Source: Gaeumannomyces sp. JS-464
Lineage: Eukaryota > Ascomycota > Sordariomycetes > Magnaporthales > Magnaporthaceae
Direction of reading: 5' to 3'
Assembly (NCBI GenBank): GCA_002197995.1
Contig: NGZR01000005.1
Coordinates: 1,798,001-1,862,000, forward strand
DNA length: 64,000 nucleotides
Shown here: one piece after another, positions 12,968 to 22,932 of the stretch
How positions within the stretch are numbered: the first letter of the stretch is position 1
How the letters are laid out: every line of letters begins with the position of its first letter
The notes under the pieces: generated by a model
What the model saw: only the letters and a program-made list of their open reading frames with translations
Database searches by the model: none
What the model was told of the DNA's origin: nothing
Translations under genes and position numbers: made by a program

Positions 12968-13341
12968 TGTTACAATTAAGGGTTTACTCCTAAGGTAAAG
13001 CACTTCGGGGGTGGGGAGGACAGTTTCGCTGGTGCTAATAACAGGGGATCACGTAACTTAAAAGGACGATCTAATTGCTTGCCTTAGGGGATACCTAGGA
13101 GCTAACTTAGGTTAACTAATGCCAAAGCCTTAATTAAAGCTACCTAAAACAATAGGAAATCCATCCTTTATATACACGCTGCTTTTTACCTTGTGCTGGG
13201 TTAAATCTATGGCTTTATTACAAATCCACAAATCCCTTTTGGATTTGTTACTTTATTACAAATCCACAAATCCCTTTTTGGATTTATTATTTTGTTACAA
13301 ATCCATAAATCCCTCCTGGTTTACGTAACTCCACGTAACCA
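12968..13341 (-). repeat. Gypsy 3' LTR
   Basis: Starts TGTTACAATT on plus and ends near ACGTAACCA. It carries a different minisatellite from the other LTR at the same relative position (13,205-13,317). Confidence 0.75.
13205..13317. repeat. Palindromic minisatellite in Gypsy 3' LTR
   Basis: Three head-to-tail units of about 37-40 bp. Each contains AAATCC then GGATTT around a CCCTTT core, so each can fold into a hairpin. The unit sequence is unrelated to that in the partner LTR. Confidence 0.8.
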
Positions 13342-13639
13342 GGGCGGGGCGAAAGCACCACTTTAGGGCCCCCCTTTTACCTTGCTATTTTAAAGGCCTG
13401 CATACTGGTCGTAACATTAGGTTTCCCCTTTTAAGCCAAATCCTTTTAGCCACGTTTTGTCGCCCCGCTTTTTATTAGTGGTAAATATTTTCCTTCCTTA
13501 CCATTTCCCTTCCCCTTTTTGTTTAACAAAATGTTTAGCCGGGTACGAAAACGTTTATTACGAGGTTTTAAAGCGTAAAAGGTGTAAAGCTTCTCTTTAG
13601 GACTCGTTTTAGTGCGTAAAGTATTTTCGGATTAATCGT

Positions 13640-13966
13640 TCGGGGTGCGACGTCCTAAAGCCTTTTCCTTTCGAGCTTCGGAACATCGTCGTCCAGCATT
13701 CCAAACTTAAAGCTAAGCTAAAAAAGGCGGAGGAGAAAGTCCTCCGTTTTCGGAAGCAAAAACGAATGTGGTTGGAAAAGATAATGCGCGCGGTGCGTCG
13801 CGGTATTAACTTGGTGGAGGAACTAAAGCGTATCGAGCGGAAAGAGGTTAACTAAGCGGCTCGCCAGGCTGCCTCGCACTTTAAGCCCTTTATAGCTCCT
13901 TCCGTTCCTTCCGATTAGCAAATGCCCGGGGTTAATCCTAACTTGGACCTGCTTGCCCTTTTTAAC
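13640..13966 (+). pseudogene. Antisense additional-ORF relic, basic coiled-coil protein
   Basis: The plus frame from about 13,690 reads a Lys/Arg/Glu-rich helical segment (for example KLKAKLKKAEEKVLRF, then IERKEVN). It passes through two stops that look like mutated Gln codons and continues to about 13,966. It runs opposite to the Gypsy and lies between its chromodomain and 3' LTR. The pattern resembles a conserved C-terminal tail I associate with fungal transposon-borne ORFs, but I cannot name the family. It could be a separate insertion rather than part of the Gypsy. Confidence 0.45.
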
Positions 13967-14002
13967 CAGGGCAAATTATAACTCCCTTTAACAATTTCCT
14001 TA

Positions 14003-14071
14003 GGTCCTATGGCGCATTGGGCGTGGCTTTGGTCTTTTTGCCGAGGTTTCGGGTTCGAATCCGGCACGACC
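14003..14071 (+). tRNA. tRNA-like sequence, probably degraded
   Basis: A perfect B-box GGTTCGAATCC and an A-box-like TGGCGCATTGG lie within 69 nt. The first and last seven bases (GGTCCTA and CACGACC) pair except at two positions, and GGCGCATTGGGCG fits a D-arm. The anticodon arm (TTTGG/CCGAG) has an eight-base loop, so the anticodon is unclear. It may be a tRNA pseudogene or the head of a SINE. Confidence 0.35.
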
Positions 14072-14203
14072 GTAAGGGTTAACGAATTTTCGGGCTTGCC
14101 CCGGAGCTTGTCGAACCTCCACTCTTTCTCTTTTTTTTTTTTGCTAACCGTTCGGTGCAAACTCCTTTGCCCTATTTGGTTTTAGTAAATATACCCTTCC
14201 CTT

Positions 14204-14274
14204 AACCCAGTGGTATAATGGTAACACTTCCTACCCTTTAGCCGGAGGTCCTAAGTTCGATTCCTGGCTGGGTT
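14204..14274 (+). tRNA. tRNA-like sequence, probably degraded
   Basis: AACCCAG and CTGGGTT form a perfect 7-bp acceptor stem. TGGTATAATGG fits the A-box and AGTTCGATTCC nearly fits the B-box. The T-stem mismatches (CTAAG against CCTGG) become pairs if two transitions are reversed. The anticodon stem does not fold cleanly, so no amino acid is assigned. Confidence 0.35.
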
Positions 14275-14429
14275 AGGGTTTTTCCTACTACGACCGTTTA
14301 TACGCACGGGGCACGGCCGGCGTATGTATAAACGGCTGCGGTAAACGGCCCGCCTTTTTGCCTTTGCTAACCTTCGTTTAGGAGTTTTTACCGATATTCC
14401 TATAAAGCCTCCTAGCAATTTTTAAGGTT

Positions 14430-17400
14430 AATTTCCTTTTTCCTACGTGTTTTTTTCGTAGCTATACCTTTTCCACTTAACCAAATACTTTTTAGGCTTA
14501 TGTTTTAACTTATAATCCAGGATTTTTTCGACCTTATATACTTTTGTTTTGGGTTAATTTCCATTAATTCGTTGCTTTTAAAGCTTAATGGCGCTAATTT
14601 AAATAGGGAAATATATAAAAAACCGGGTGGGATTTTATGGTTGGCGGTAATCGGAGTTTATAGTTTACGTTCGAAACCTTTTTTAATACTTTAAACGGTC
14701 CAATTTCTTATGGTTTAGCTTATCGCTCGGTCGTTTCGTTTTAATATTCCGTCGAAAAAGATAAACGTTATCCCCCTCCTTAAAAGTCGGTCTTTTAATC
14801 CTTTTTTTGTTTACTTAAGTAGCTATGCGGTGCCGTAGCTTTTTTAGCTATTTTTGGAGGTGTTTATGCAACTTAGTAAACTTCGTTACTTATATTTCCG
14901 CTACTAAGGCATATTTTCTTACCCTAAGTTCTTTATACGCTATAAGCGTAAACCCGTAGTTCGCAAAAAACGGTGTAGTTTTTATGCTTTTATAAATTAA
15001 GCTATTATAAGCGAATTGGGCCATAGGGAATAGTTATATCCAATCGTTTTATTTGTAATTAACGTAATAACGTAAATATTACTCCATAGTTTAGTTCGTT
15101 CGCTTTCGTTTATTTATTTGTTTAAAGGTGGTAAACTATGGATAAAAAGTGCTTCGCTTCCAGCTTATTCGTAAACCTTTTCTAAAACTTGCTTATAAAT
15201 AGCTTATTTTTATTCGTAATTAAGCGGTTCGGCGTGCCGTATTCCGCTATTACGTGCTTAACGAAAACGTACGCTAGCTTCGTAGCGTCGCTGCTTTCCT
15301 TATATGGTAAAAATAAGGCGTACTTAGTAAACCTATCCACTATTACTAATACATTGTCGTACTTAACTTTAATTATCGGTTTTTTGGATTAGGGAAGTTT
15401 AATAACGAAATCCATAGTAACTTTTTGCTATACCTCGCTCGGCGTTAGCAAAGGTTGTAAAAGCCCATAAGGCTTATACTTATTAGCCTTATTTTTAGCG
15501 CAGTTTTCGCAATCTTTTATCGCGTCCTATACTTCGGCTTAAGTTTTTGCGAACCCGTAATGTTATTATAACCGTTTCCACGTTTTGGTTACATTTTAAT
15601 GGCCGTGTACCAACTGGCTATAAATTTGTTAAATTTTTTCTAAGGTTTAAACTTTCCCTTATCGGACCGTTTTAGCGAATATCTTTTATGCTGGGATTAA
15701 AAATCCGTTTAGTTTTTCCGCTAAAATTACTCGTATTTTTTTAGGTATTATAACCTAATGGTTCGGTCGTCGGCTTAGGGCGTCCGCCCGGCCGTTTTTT
15801 AACCCTTTCCGGTACTTAATCCGAACGTCGTAGTTTTGCAAAAACTCGCTTTAACGAACTTGCCGTTTATTTAGGTTTTTGCTTATGGTAAAGTGCGTTA
15901 AGTTTTTATGGTTTATATATACCATAACCTAATGCTTTGCTTTATAAAGGTATAGTCGCCACTTTTTAAGTGCTTAAATTATCGCCAAAAGTTCCTTATC
16001 GTAAATTTAGTAATTTAACTTAGGTTTATTTAACTTTTGCGAAAAGAACGCGTAAGGGTGCAACTGTCCCTGGTCGTTTCGTTGTTCGAGTTAACCGCCG
16101 ACCGCGTAATTCGACGCGTCGGTTTTAACCTTAAAGGGTTTTTTTGGGTCCGGGAGTGTTAACATTGGTTCCTTTAACACGGCGTCCCGTAATTGCTCGA
16201 AAGCCTTTTATTTTCGCCCTCCCTAATAAAACTGGTGGTTGTTTTTGGTAAAGTTCGTAAATGGTATGGCGATTTTGCTATACCTACGGATAAACCGCTT
16301 GTAAAAGTTTAAAAATCCTAAAAACCCTCGTATTTTCGTAACGTTTTTAAGTATAAGCTATTTTTTAACTTTTTCGAGCTTTTTAGGGTTTATATAAACC
16401 TGTTTAAATGTAATTACGAACCTTAAAAAAGCGACTTTTTGCAAATGCCATTCGCACTTTTCTAATTTAACGAGGAGCTTTGCGTTTAGTAGCTTTTAAA
16501 GTACTTTATGTACGTGCTTACTATACTTTTTTATCGTTTTCGAAAAAATTAGGATATTATCTAAGTACGCGAGGACGAAAACGTCGAGGTATTTGCGTAA
16601 CATATGGTTAATTATCCTTTGGAACGTAACTAATGCGTTAATAAGCCCGAAGGTTATTACCAAAAATTCGTAGCATTTAAGCCTAATTTTAAAAGCCGTA
16701 AGCCACTTTTAGCTTTCTTTAATCCGTATTAAGCTATAAGCTTTCCGTAGGTTTAAAGCCGTAAAATACTAAGCTTTGCCGAGTTTATCGCGCAATTCGT
16801 CGATAAAAGGCATAAGATATCGATCCTTAATAATAGCTTCGTTTAGCGGTTAATAATCGATATATATTCGCTTTGTCCCGTTTTTCTTTTTTTCCATAAA
16901 ATCCTATATCCTATTAGAAAATCGAAAGGTTTAATGTGTCCCTTTCGTAAGTTTTTTTCCAGCTGTTTTTTTAGCACCTTTTATTACCGAGGGCTAAGCT
17001 GGTACAACTTTTGGTACTTAAGCTGCGTATTTGGCTTAAGTTTAATTTTAAAATCGAACGGTTTATATTTGGGAAGCACCGTTTTTAGGTTTTTCCTAAA
17101 CAATTTCTCGTATTTATGGTATTCCTTTAGAACATTTACGAGCCGTTTTTTAGTGTTAATTGGGTTGTTTTGGTCGCTTTTTACCTTGGATAGTCGCGTA
17201 TTCGTCGATGCTAAATGTAAAGGTAAATTGCCAAATCCTGCCACCGTTATAACCTCCTTTCGTTGCTTTTTATGCTTACGGTTTGGGGTTCGTAATTAAT
17301 AAACCTTTTTAATTACTCGTGGCTTCCCCTATTAAATTTGGCCGGTGGTCCAATTTATCCGTAAGTTATTTTTCCTAAGCTAAAGGATCCCGAAAATAAC

Positions 17401-17640
17401 GTTTTTTTCCCTTATATTTAGCTCGTTTAATATAATAGTAACGTTTTCCTCATTTCGGGTACGTAATGTTATTAGTTATATTTTTTAATCGATTTATCCT
17501 TTATTATAAGCGATAGGTATTTTTTCGACCGTTTTTAGTTGGTACGGTTAATGTTTTCGTTTTGTGGGAATTTTATACCGTTTAACCGCTTATAGCGATA
17601 TATAATCGCTTTATACTTCGCAATTAATTATTACCTTAAC
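14430..17640 (-). pseudogene. Gypsy pol relic: protease interval, RT-RNase H, integrase, chromodomain
   Basis: On the minus strand the RT entry motif is open at 16,984-17,244 (LPKYKPFDFKIKLKP), with the catalytic box near 16,555 (VLAYLDNILIFSK; D to N). Integrase core lies near 15,190-15,400 (VDRFTKYALFLP, then AEYGTPNRLIT). A chromodomain follows at about 14,455-14,560 (VYKVEKILDYK, then YLVKWKRYSYEKN). Frequent TAG/TAA at Trp and Gln positions make it non-functional. The chromodomain would have directed integration to marked histones in a live element. Confidence 0.8.
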
Positions 17641-18700
17641 CTTTTTTCCTTAATACTTTATCTAAAATGTTAATAAGTTATATAGTTAATTCGATTTTAC
17701 CATTGCGAAGGTTTTTATTAGTTTTTTTTCTTTTTTTCCACTTTGTACCCTTCGCTCGGGTAGTTTTTTTAATTTTTTAATAAAAGGAACGAGTACCGTA
17801 CGTTCGTCCCTTTATCCGGGTCGAACGGTACGTACGCTCGCGTAATCCCCCAATGCTAAACTTTCGCCTTTTGTGCCATATGCTCCTTACACTTTACAGT
17901 TTCGCATAGCATCGGGTACCGTTCGCTGGGTTTAAAAATTGCGGTAAACCTGCCGATTCGGGCTAGTTCCCACCGTGGCAACTGGAATACTAAACGGGGC
18001 TTAACCTTAGGTTTGCTTCCTAACCTCCGCGGGAAAAAAATCGTATTTAAGCTTAGGTCGTAAGTGGAATTTGCATTTTTTATAAATGCATTTTGCCTAA
18101 AAAAGGTACAAATGTCCGGGGTGTTCCATATCGACGCTGGGGTGGTCCTCGGGTTTTAACGCAGCTTTGCTCGGCTCGCTTATATTGTTAAACCGGTAGC
18201 TAGCGTACTTAACTTCCTATTAATCGCTAAACCACGATAAGGGTTAGCCGTTATTTCCGTCCGCCGGGGTAGCGTAACATAATAAGCCATTTAGGTGTCC
18301 TAAAACTTTAACGTTTTAAAAACACGCCGAAATATTAAAGGGCGTAAAAGCGTGCTAATCCTTTTAACTCGCCTGCTTTTCGCAAATTATAAGTACGGAG
18401 GTTCCTTCGCTTAAACCCTTCGCTCGCTCCCAAAACTCGGCCGTTTTAAAGTTTTAACCACCTCGGTTTATTTTAGCGTTAATATCGAAATCTTCCGGTT
18501 CCCGAAAAAGGTGTATTTAGCCCAAAGGCTTTTTTTAAACTTTTCCTTCCTTCGCGTTACTTGTTAGGATTGCCCCCTTTTAAAGCCCGCAAAAGGCGGT
18601 GTCGTTTTCCTCCTCCGAATTTTCGGGCCCGGGGATAATCCGCTATTTTCCCTTATTATCGTACTTAAGCTTTATAACTTTAAATATGCAAATACTTCGT
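17640..18700. repeat. Second copy of the repeat found at 1-909 and 11,514-11,670
   Basis: Uninterrupted relative of the sequence that hosts the outer Copia. It lies between the Gypsy protease interval and gag. One minus frame near 17,760-18,030 reads as a less mutated protein-like segment (for example FDPDKGTNVRYSF) that I do not recognise. It is either a family-specific pol segment or an insertion. Confidence 0.5.
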
Positions 18701-18719
18701 AATTCCCGAGGATACCATC

Positions 18720-19870
18720 CGGTAGCCTTTTTATCGAATTAGTATATGGTATATAGCTCGTCGTAATAACCCGTCCAGTTAAACGCTATTTTAAAGCATA
18801 ACCTTTCCTATATTAAGCTTCCTTACGTTCGCTAAAGGTTTGTTACTTAGCGGTTATTACCCCGTTAAAAGCAATTAGCTTTTATATGGCCAGCTTAGCC
18901 GCATTTAAAACATTTCCCGTCCTTTGGGTTTTATTTTTGCTTTTTTTGCTACTTTTGTTACTAATAAGCGGCTTTCGCACTAAGGTTTATAAAGCTTAAA
19001 TGCGTTTTATAAACCGTAATAAGTTATTACTTAGCCTTTTTTTAGTTAGCCTTATTATTTTATGCTACGTTTTTAAAACTATATCCTTTTTTTCTTATTA
19101 TCGTTCGTATAGTTTATCGCTAATGCGAACCGCGTCCCGGACATAATCCGTAAAAAACTCCGGGCGATCTTATTTCGCGATTTTATCCTTTATATCCTCG
19201 CGCAATCCGTTGTAAAAGTGCAGCATTAGCGTGGCGTCGCTTTAGTTAAACTTAGTGCTAATCCGTTAAAAGTCCGCTGCGTATTTAGCTATAAGCCCTC
19301 GCTATTTAAGGGCTAATAAATTTCTTTCGGCGATTCGGGTTTCGTCGATTATTCCAAACACTTTTTCGACCTTTTTTCCGAAGGTTTCGAAGCTGGCGAA
19401 AATAAGCTTAGTAACTTTTTAGCTATCCTTATATCCCTTAAAGTAATCGCTCCAGGTCGGCTAAAACCATTTTTTCACTTTGCCGTCCAGCCTAGTAATA
19501 GCGTAAGCAACCTTTTATTCTTCGCTTACGAATTGCTATTCGTAAAACTTAAAATAGCTTTTGCATTTGGTAAGGAACGTTTTAAGCTTACCGTCCTCCC
19601 CTCCGTAAAGATCCGGGGACGGGAACTTATACGCTTTAATTGCGATAGGTGTTTTAAGGGACGCTAACTTCGCAGTAAGTTGCTTTACCTCGTCCTAGCC
19701 TTTGGCGATTTTAACCGTTATAAGTTTAAAAAGGCTGGCCGTGTTAGCGGCTTCGTCGAGGTTATATTTAATACCGTTAAAGGTAAAAACCGTGGTTTTT
19801 TCCTCCTTAGGCTTTTTGCTACTGCTTGCTATGGTTACGCTATCTTCCCTTTAACGAAGTACTAAACAAA
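18720..19870 (-). pseudogene. Gypsy gag relic
   Basis: The minus strand gives a Retrotrans_gag-like segment (DLYGGEDGKLKTFLTKCKSY, near 19,560-19,615). Nearer pol it gives a CCHC knuckle (CFKCG, one stop, AGHIKA, near 18,880-18,930). Gag forms the particle and the knuckle binds RNA. Stops disrupt the frame. Confidence 0.75.
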
Positions 19871-19881
19871 ATTAGTTAAAA

Positions 19882-20255
19882 TGTTGCAATTAGGGGTTTG
19901 CTTTTAAGGTAAGGCACTTTAAAGGAGGCGGAGGATAATATCGCTAGTCCGGGGAATAAAGGGAACACGTAACTTAAAAGGACGATTTAATTGCTTACCC
20001 TAAGGGATGCTTAAAAGCTAACTTAGGTTAACTAATGCCGAAGCCTTAGTTAAAACTACCTAGCAAAAGGGGGAAATCCACCCCTTATATATACGCTAAC
20101 TTTCCTGCTACTTCCTGGATATGTTGGCTATGTTTATAACTAGCATATCCTTAGTGGATATATTGGCTATGTCTATAGCTAACATATTTTGGCTGGATAT
20201 GCTGGCTATGTCCATAGCTAACATATTTTGCGAATGTTACGTAACTTGGGTTCCA
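19882..20255 (-). repeat. Gypsy 5' LTR
   Basis: Starts TGTTGCAATT on plus and ends near TTGGGTTCCA. It is the same length as the LTR at 12,968 but has its own minisatellite. Confidence 0.75.
20116..20230. repeat. Palindromic minisatellite in Gypsy 5' LTR
   Basis: Three units of about 38 bp of the form GGATATGTTGGCTATG, a short loop, then TAGC and CATATCC or CATATTTT. Each is a potential hairpin. It sits at the same LTR position as the unrelated minisatellite at 13,205-13,317. Confidence 0.8.
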
Positions 20256-21240
20256 GGGTGGGCCGCCCTAGCCCTCCCACTTGTTTTGGCCACCCCGCAC
20301 CCTTTTTCGGGGCGCGGTCGTAATACCGGGGCGTTGTAAGCGTTGCTATTAATAGTAATAAAAGCAATCGGCCGGTAAAATGCCGGGAAGGTGTAAAACC
20401 GGGTGTAAGCAAAAGGGTACCGTTATAATCCCCCTTTTAAAGCCCGGTTAAAAAAAAAAGTTCGGGGGTTAAAAAGCTTATTCCCAGCCTAATATGCTTT
20501 TTATATTTTTCCTTTCCGCGTATCGAACGATAAATTGCGCGGTTTGCTAGCGTAAAACGATTTATACATAATACGATTAGCAAATAAAACCGTGTTATAA
20601 TTTTAAAAATTCTACGCGTACGTGCTTATGCAATAGGTTAAATTTGCGCCGTGCGTATCGTTAAAATGCGGTCGACCGAAAAGGAATCGCGAGGATAGCG
20701 AAAACGAAAAGTCGCGAAAATGGCGGGGAACGGCGGCGGCCGGGCCGGCTATTCGTTTAATGTGTTTTAACTATTTGCCGGCCTGCAATCTTTTTATACG
20801 TTTATCGTTTCGTCGCGTGTCGTATACCCGCGAGGCGAAAGCGAAAGGAAGTTAAAAGGCGGTTTAGTAATGCGCGAATGTTAAAGCATCCGATTATCGA
20901 GATTTTAACGCGCGCGAGGCGCGCGCCCTAGGCGATAAGGTGCAAGCCTTCCCCTCGATTAGCAATAGGCACCGCCATACCTTTGCCAGCCATTTTATGC
21001 TTTTTTAACCCAGTCGCGTTACCGACGTCGCTGTTAAAAGGAGTTGGAAAACGCGAGCAAAATAAGCCAAATGGTTTGTTAGTGCTTTAATAGTGCTTCG
21101 ACCATTCTTTTAATAGGCCACATACTAAAATTGGCCGTGTTTTTTAGCGGCCACTAACAGTAGGTCCGACAGGAAAAATTTTCGGGGGGAAGGTGTAAAA
21201 TTGCGAGGAGGGTGGGGGAAGCGCGGTATTTGTTAGGAAG
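20256..21240 (-). mobile_element. Truncated copy of the LINE-derived composite unit
   Basis: From about 20,300 it matches 35,225-35,590, and from about 20,600 to 21,230 it matches 41,080-41,720 (for example GGCGGCGGCCGGGCCGGCTA). The 3' end is missing, removed at the Gypsy LTR, and the 5' end is not reached. No LINE ORF is present. Confidence 0.65.
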
Positions 21241-22465
21241 CAGGTTAAATGAGATTTTTCATCAATTAGGCAGGGCTCGTAATCTCATTTGCCGAAACCG
21301 GAGCGCGAGCCGCGGAAAAATATATTTAAAACGCGGGATCGTATTTGGATATCAAAAGTCAAAAAGGCGGCCGGAGGTCCTGGGTAAACAGCTTAAAAAA
21401 AAAGCTAAAGTCCCGCCAGCCCGGGCGTGGAGGTTAACGGAAGACCTACGCCCGAAATGTTAGGCAGCATGCCGGTAGCCAGTAGCTCCTCGCCACGGAG
21501 CACGGCGGCAGTGTTTACCTAGTTGGGCGACACCGACTTTAGGGTTAAAGCCATGCTGGGGATTAGCCATGTGGAATTCGTTACCGCGTCGTTAGGCATT
21601 AAAAGGTTCTTGGTCCCTCGAAGCACAACTGGTCGGGTATGTGAGAGCCGATAGGTAGGGTCGATTAAAGTGGGTTAGGTGGGTTGTATTAGGAAGGATT
21701 GCAGGCCTAGGCCGGAGGCCTGGGGTGCAAAGATATCTGTGAGTGCCTGGTCACGTAACCTCCTGTTGGAGGTGTAGGGCGGCCGCAGGGCCGCCTGCAA
21801 AAGAGGGAAACAGCTCTGTATTGTCTGTGTTCTTAAAGAGAGGTGACAATCCGGTGGGTGACGCTCTCGTGGGTGAAGTAGGGCACTGGCGCACGGGCCA
21901 ACTCCTCACACCTCCCCAGGCCTCCTACCAGCTATAACAAGGCATGTGACAGCCAAATGCGTTGCCGATAACGGCGTGCGAATTTTGGCTAACGGATTGC
22001 ATGTTAATGCTGCAAGCCCATCATGACGCGCGTTAGTTTGCAACACCCTTACCGGCCTGGGTACAAACATCGCGAGGCGCAGGAAAATTGCCGAGCAGCA
22101 GCCCCAGCTTGGAGTAGCTCCAGTCGGGAAACAACCACGGGAGACGGACGGGCGGGTATCGACCCACTTCGATTATGATCGAGGCCCGCTCCTGCCACTT
22201 GGTTCGGGCTCGTCGTCGGGGTCGCTTTGGCTTAAATGGTGTCTGACAATGACGGCGAAATTATCACGCTGGTTCCAAAGCTTGCTGGAGAATGCTGCTG
22301 CGAGGGACGTAGGAAGCCTTTTTGATAATGTTTTCGTCGGTCTTAAGGGCCGAGGAATATACACATGATGAAATTTCCCGCAGAATAGCTACAGGGTCGT
22401 CGCGGTGTGCGTCGAGGTCGCGGGGAAATGTTGCGTGAAGGAAAAACAAAACGGGTGCGCTTTTC
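21241..22465. other. Unassigned sequence of moderate GC
   Basis: No confident gene. A minus-strand frame within about 22,170-22,440 reads protein-like in two adjoining frames (for example AILREISSCVYSSALK, then LWNQRDNFAVIVRHHL). It could be the remains of a host gene cut by LINE A, but I do not recognise it. A TG...CA segment at 21,737-21,942 looks LTR-like but lacks a target duplication. Confidence 0.35.
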
Positions 22466-22932
22466 CCAAGCGAGAGAGTGAGTGAGTGAGTGAGTATATT
22501 TAACGTCAGTAAGTCGGGATCTACCAGTCCCTGCCTCCCAAGGGGCATATGACGTGCTAGCGCTACCTAAGCTAAACATTGGCTACATGTTGCTATCCGG
22601 CGGCTAGCAGAATTAAACCCGAAGGCACACGAAGGTCGGGCCGCGTTCCAGCGCTCCCTTGTTAGTGAGCGGGCAATCGGCGGTAGGGCGTATATATATA
22701 CGCCAGGGCGTTGTAAAGCGCTGCGGGTGGTAGTAGTGCGTTCGGCCGGCGAGTATGCCGGTAAAGGGGTGGGGCCGGGTTTTAGGCTGGAAGGTCCTCG
22801 GGACCCCCAGGGCCCGGCCGAAGGTGCGGGGGACCAACGAGCCTACTGTTAGTCCTGGTGGTACAAAGGAAAAAGGTAAAAGGTGTAGGAGAACAAGGAA
22901 AAGGATGTATGCGGGCTTTTTAGGCCCTGTTG

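Larger units (their letters stand above)
12968..20255 (-). mobile_element. Ty3/Gypsy chromovirus-type retrotransposon, RIP-mutated
   Basis: The two 374-bp terminal repeats (12968-13341 and 19882-20255) share blocks such as CTAACTTAGGTTAACTAATG. Between them the minus strand encodes gag with a zinc knuckle, protease interval, RT, integrase and a C-terminal chromodomain, the order of chromoviruses. The catalytic YLDD reads YLDN (near 16,555) and the integrase SDRD-type motif reads TNKN, both explained by G-to-A change. I found no matching target duplication, so the exact ends are uncertain. It is longer than usual because of about 1.1 kb between pol and the 3' LTR and about 1 kb between RT and gag. 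Confidence 0.85.

Noticed and set aside
13205..13317. Spaced repeats that could suggest a CRISPR array
   Set aside because: Units are contiguous, palindromic and without unique spacers; the host is a eukaryote.
21737..21942. TG...CA segment resembling a solo Gypsy LTR (TGTGAGTGCC to CTATAACA)
   Set aside because: Flanking 5-mers (ATATC and AGGCA) do not match and no second copy is visible in the window; evidence too thin for a feature.
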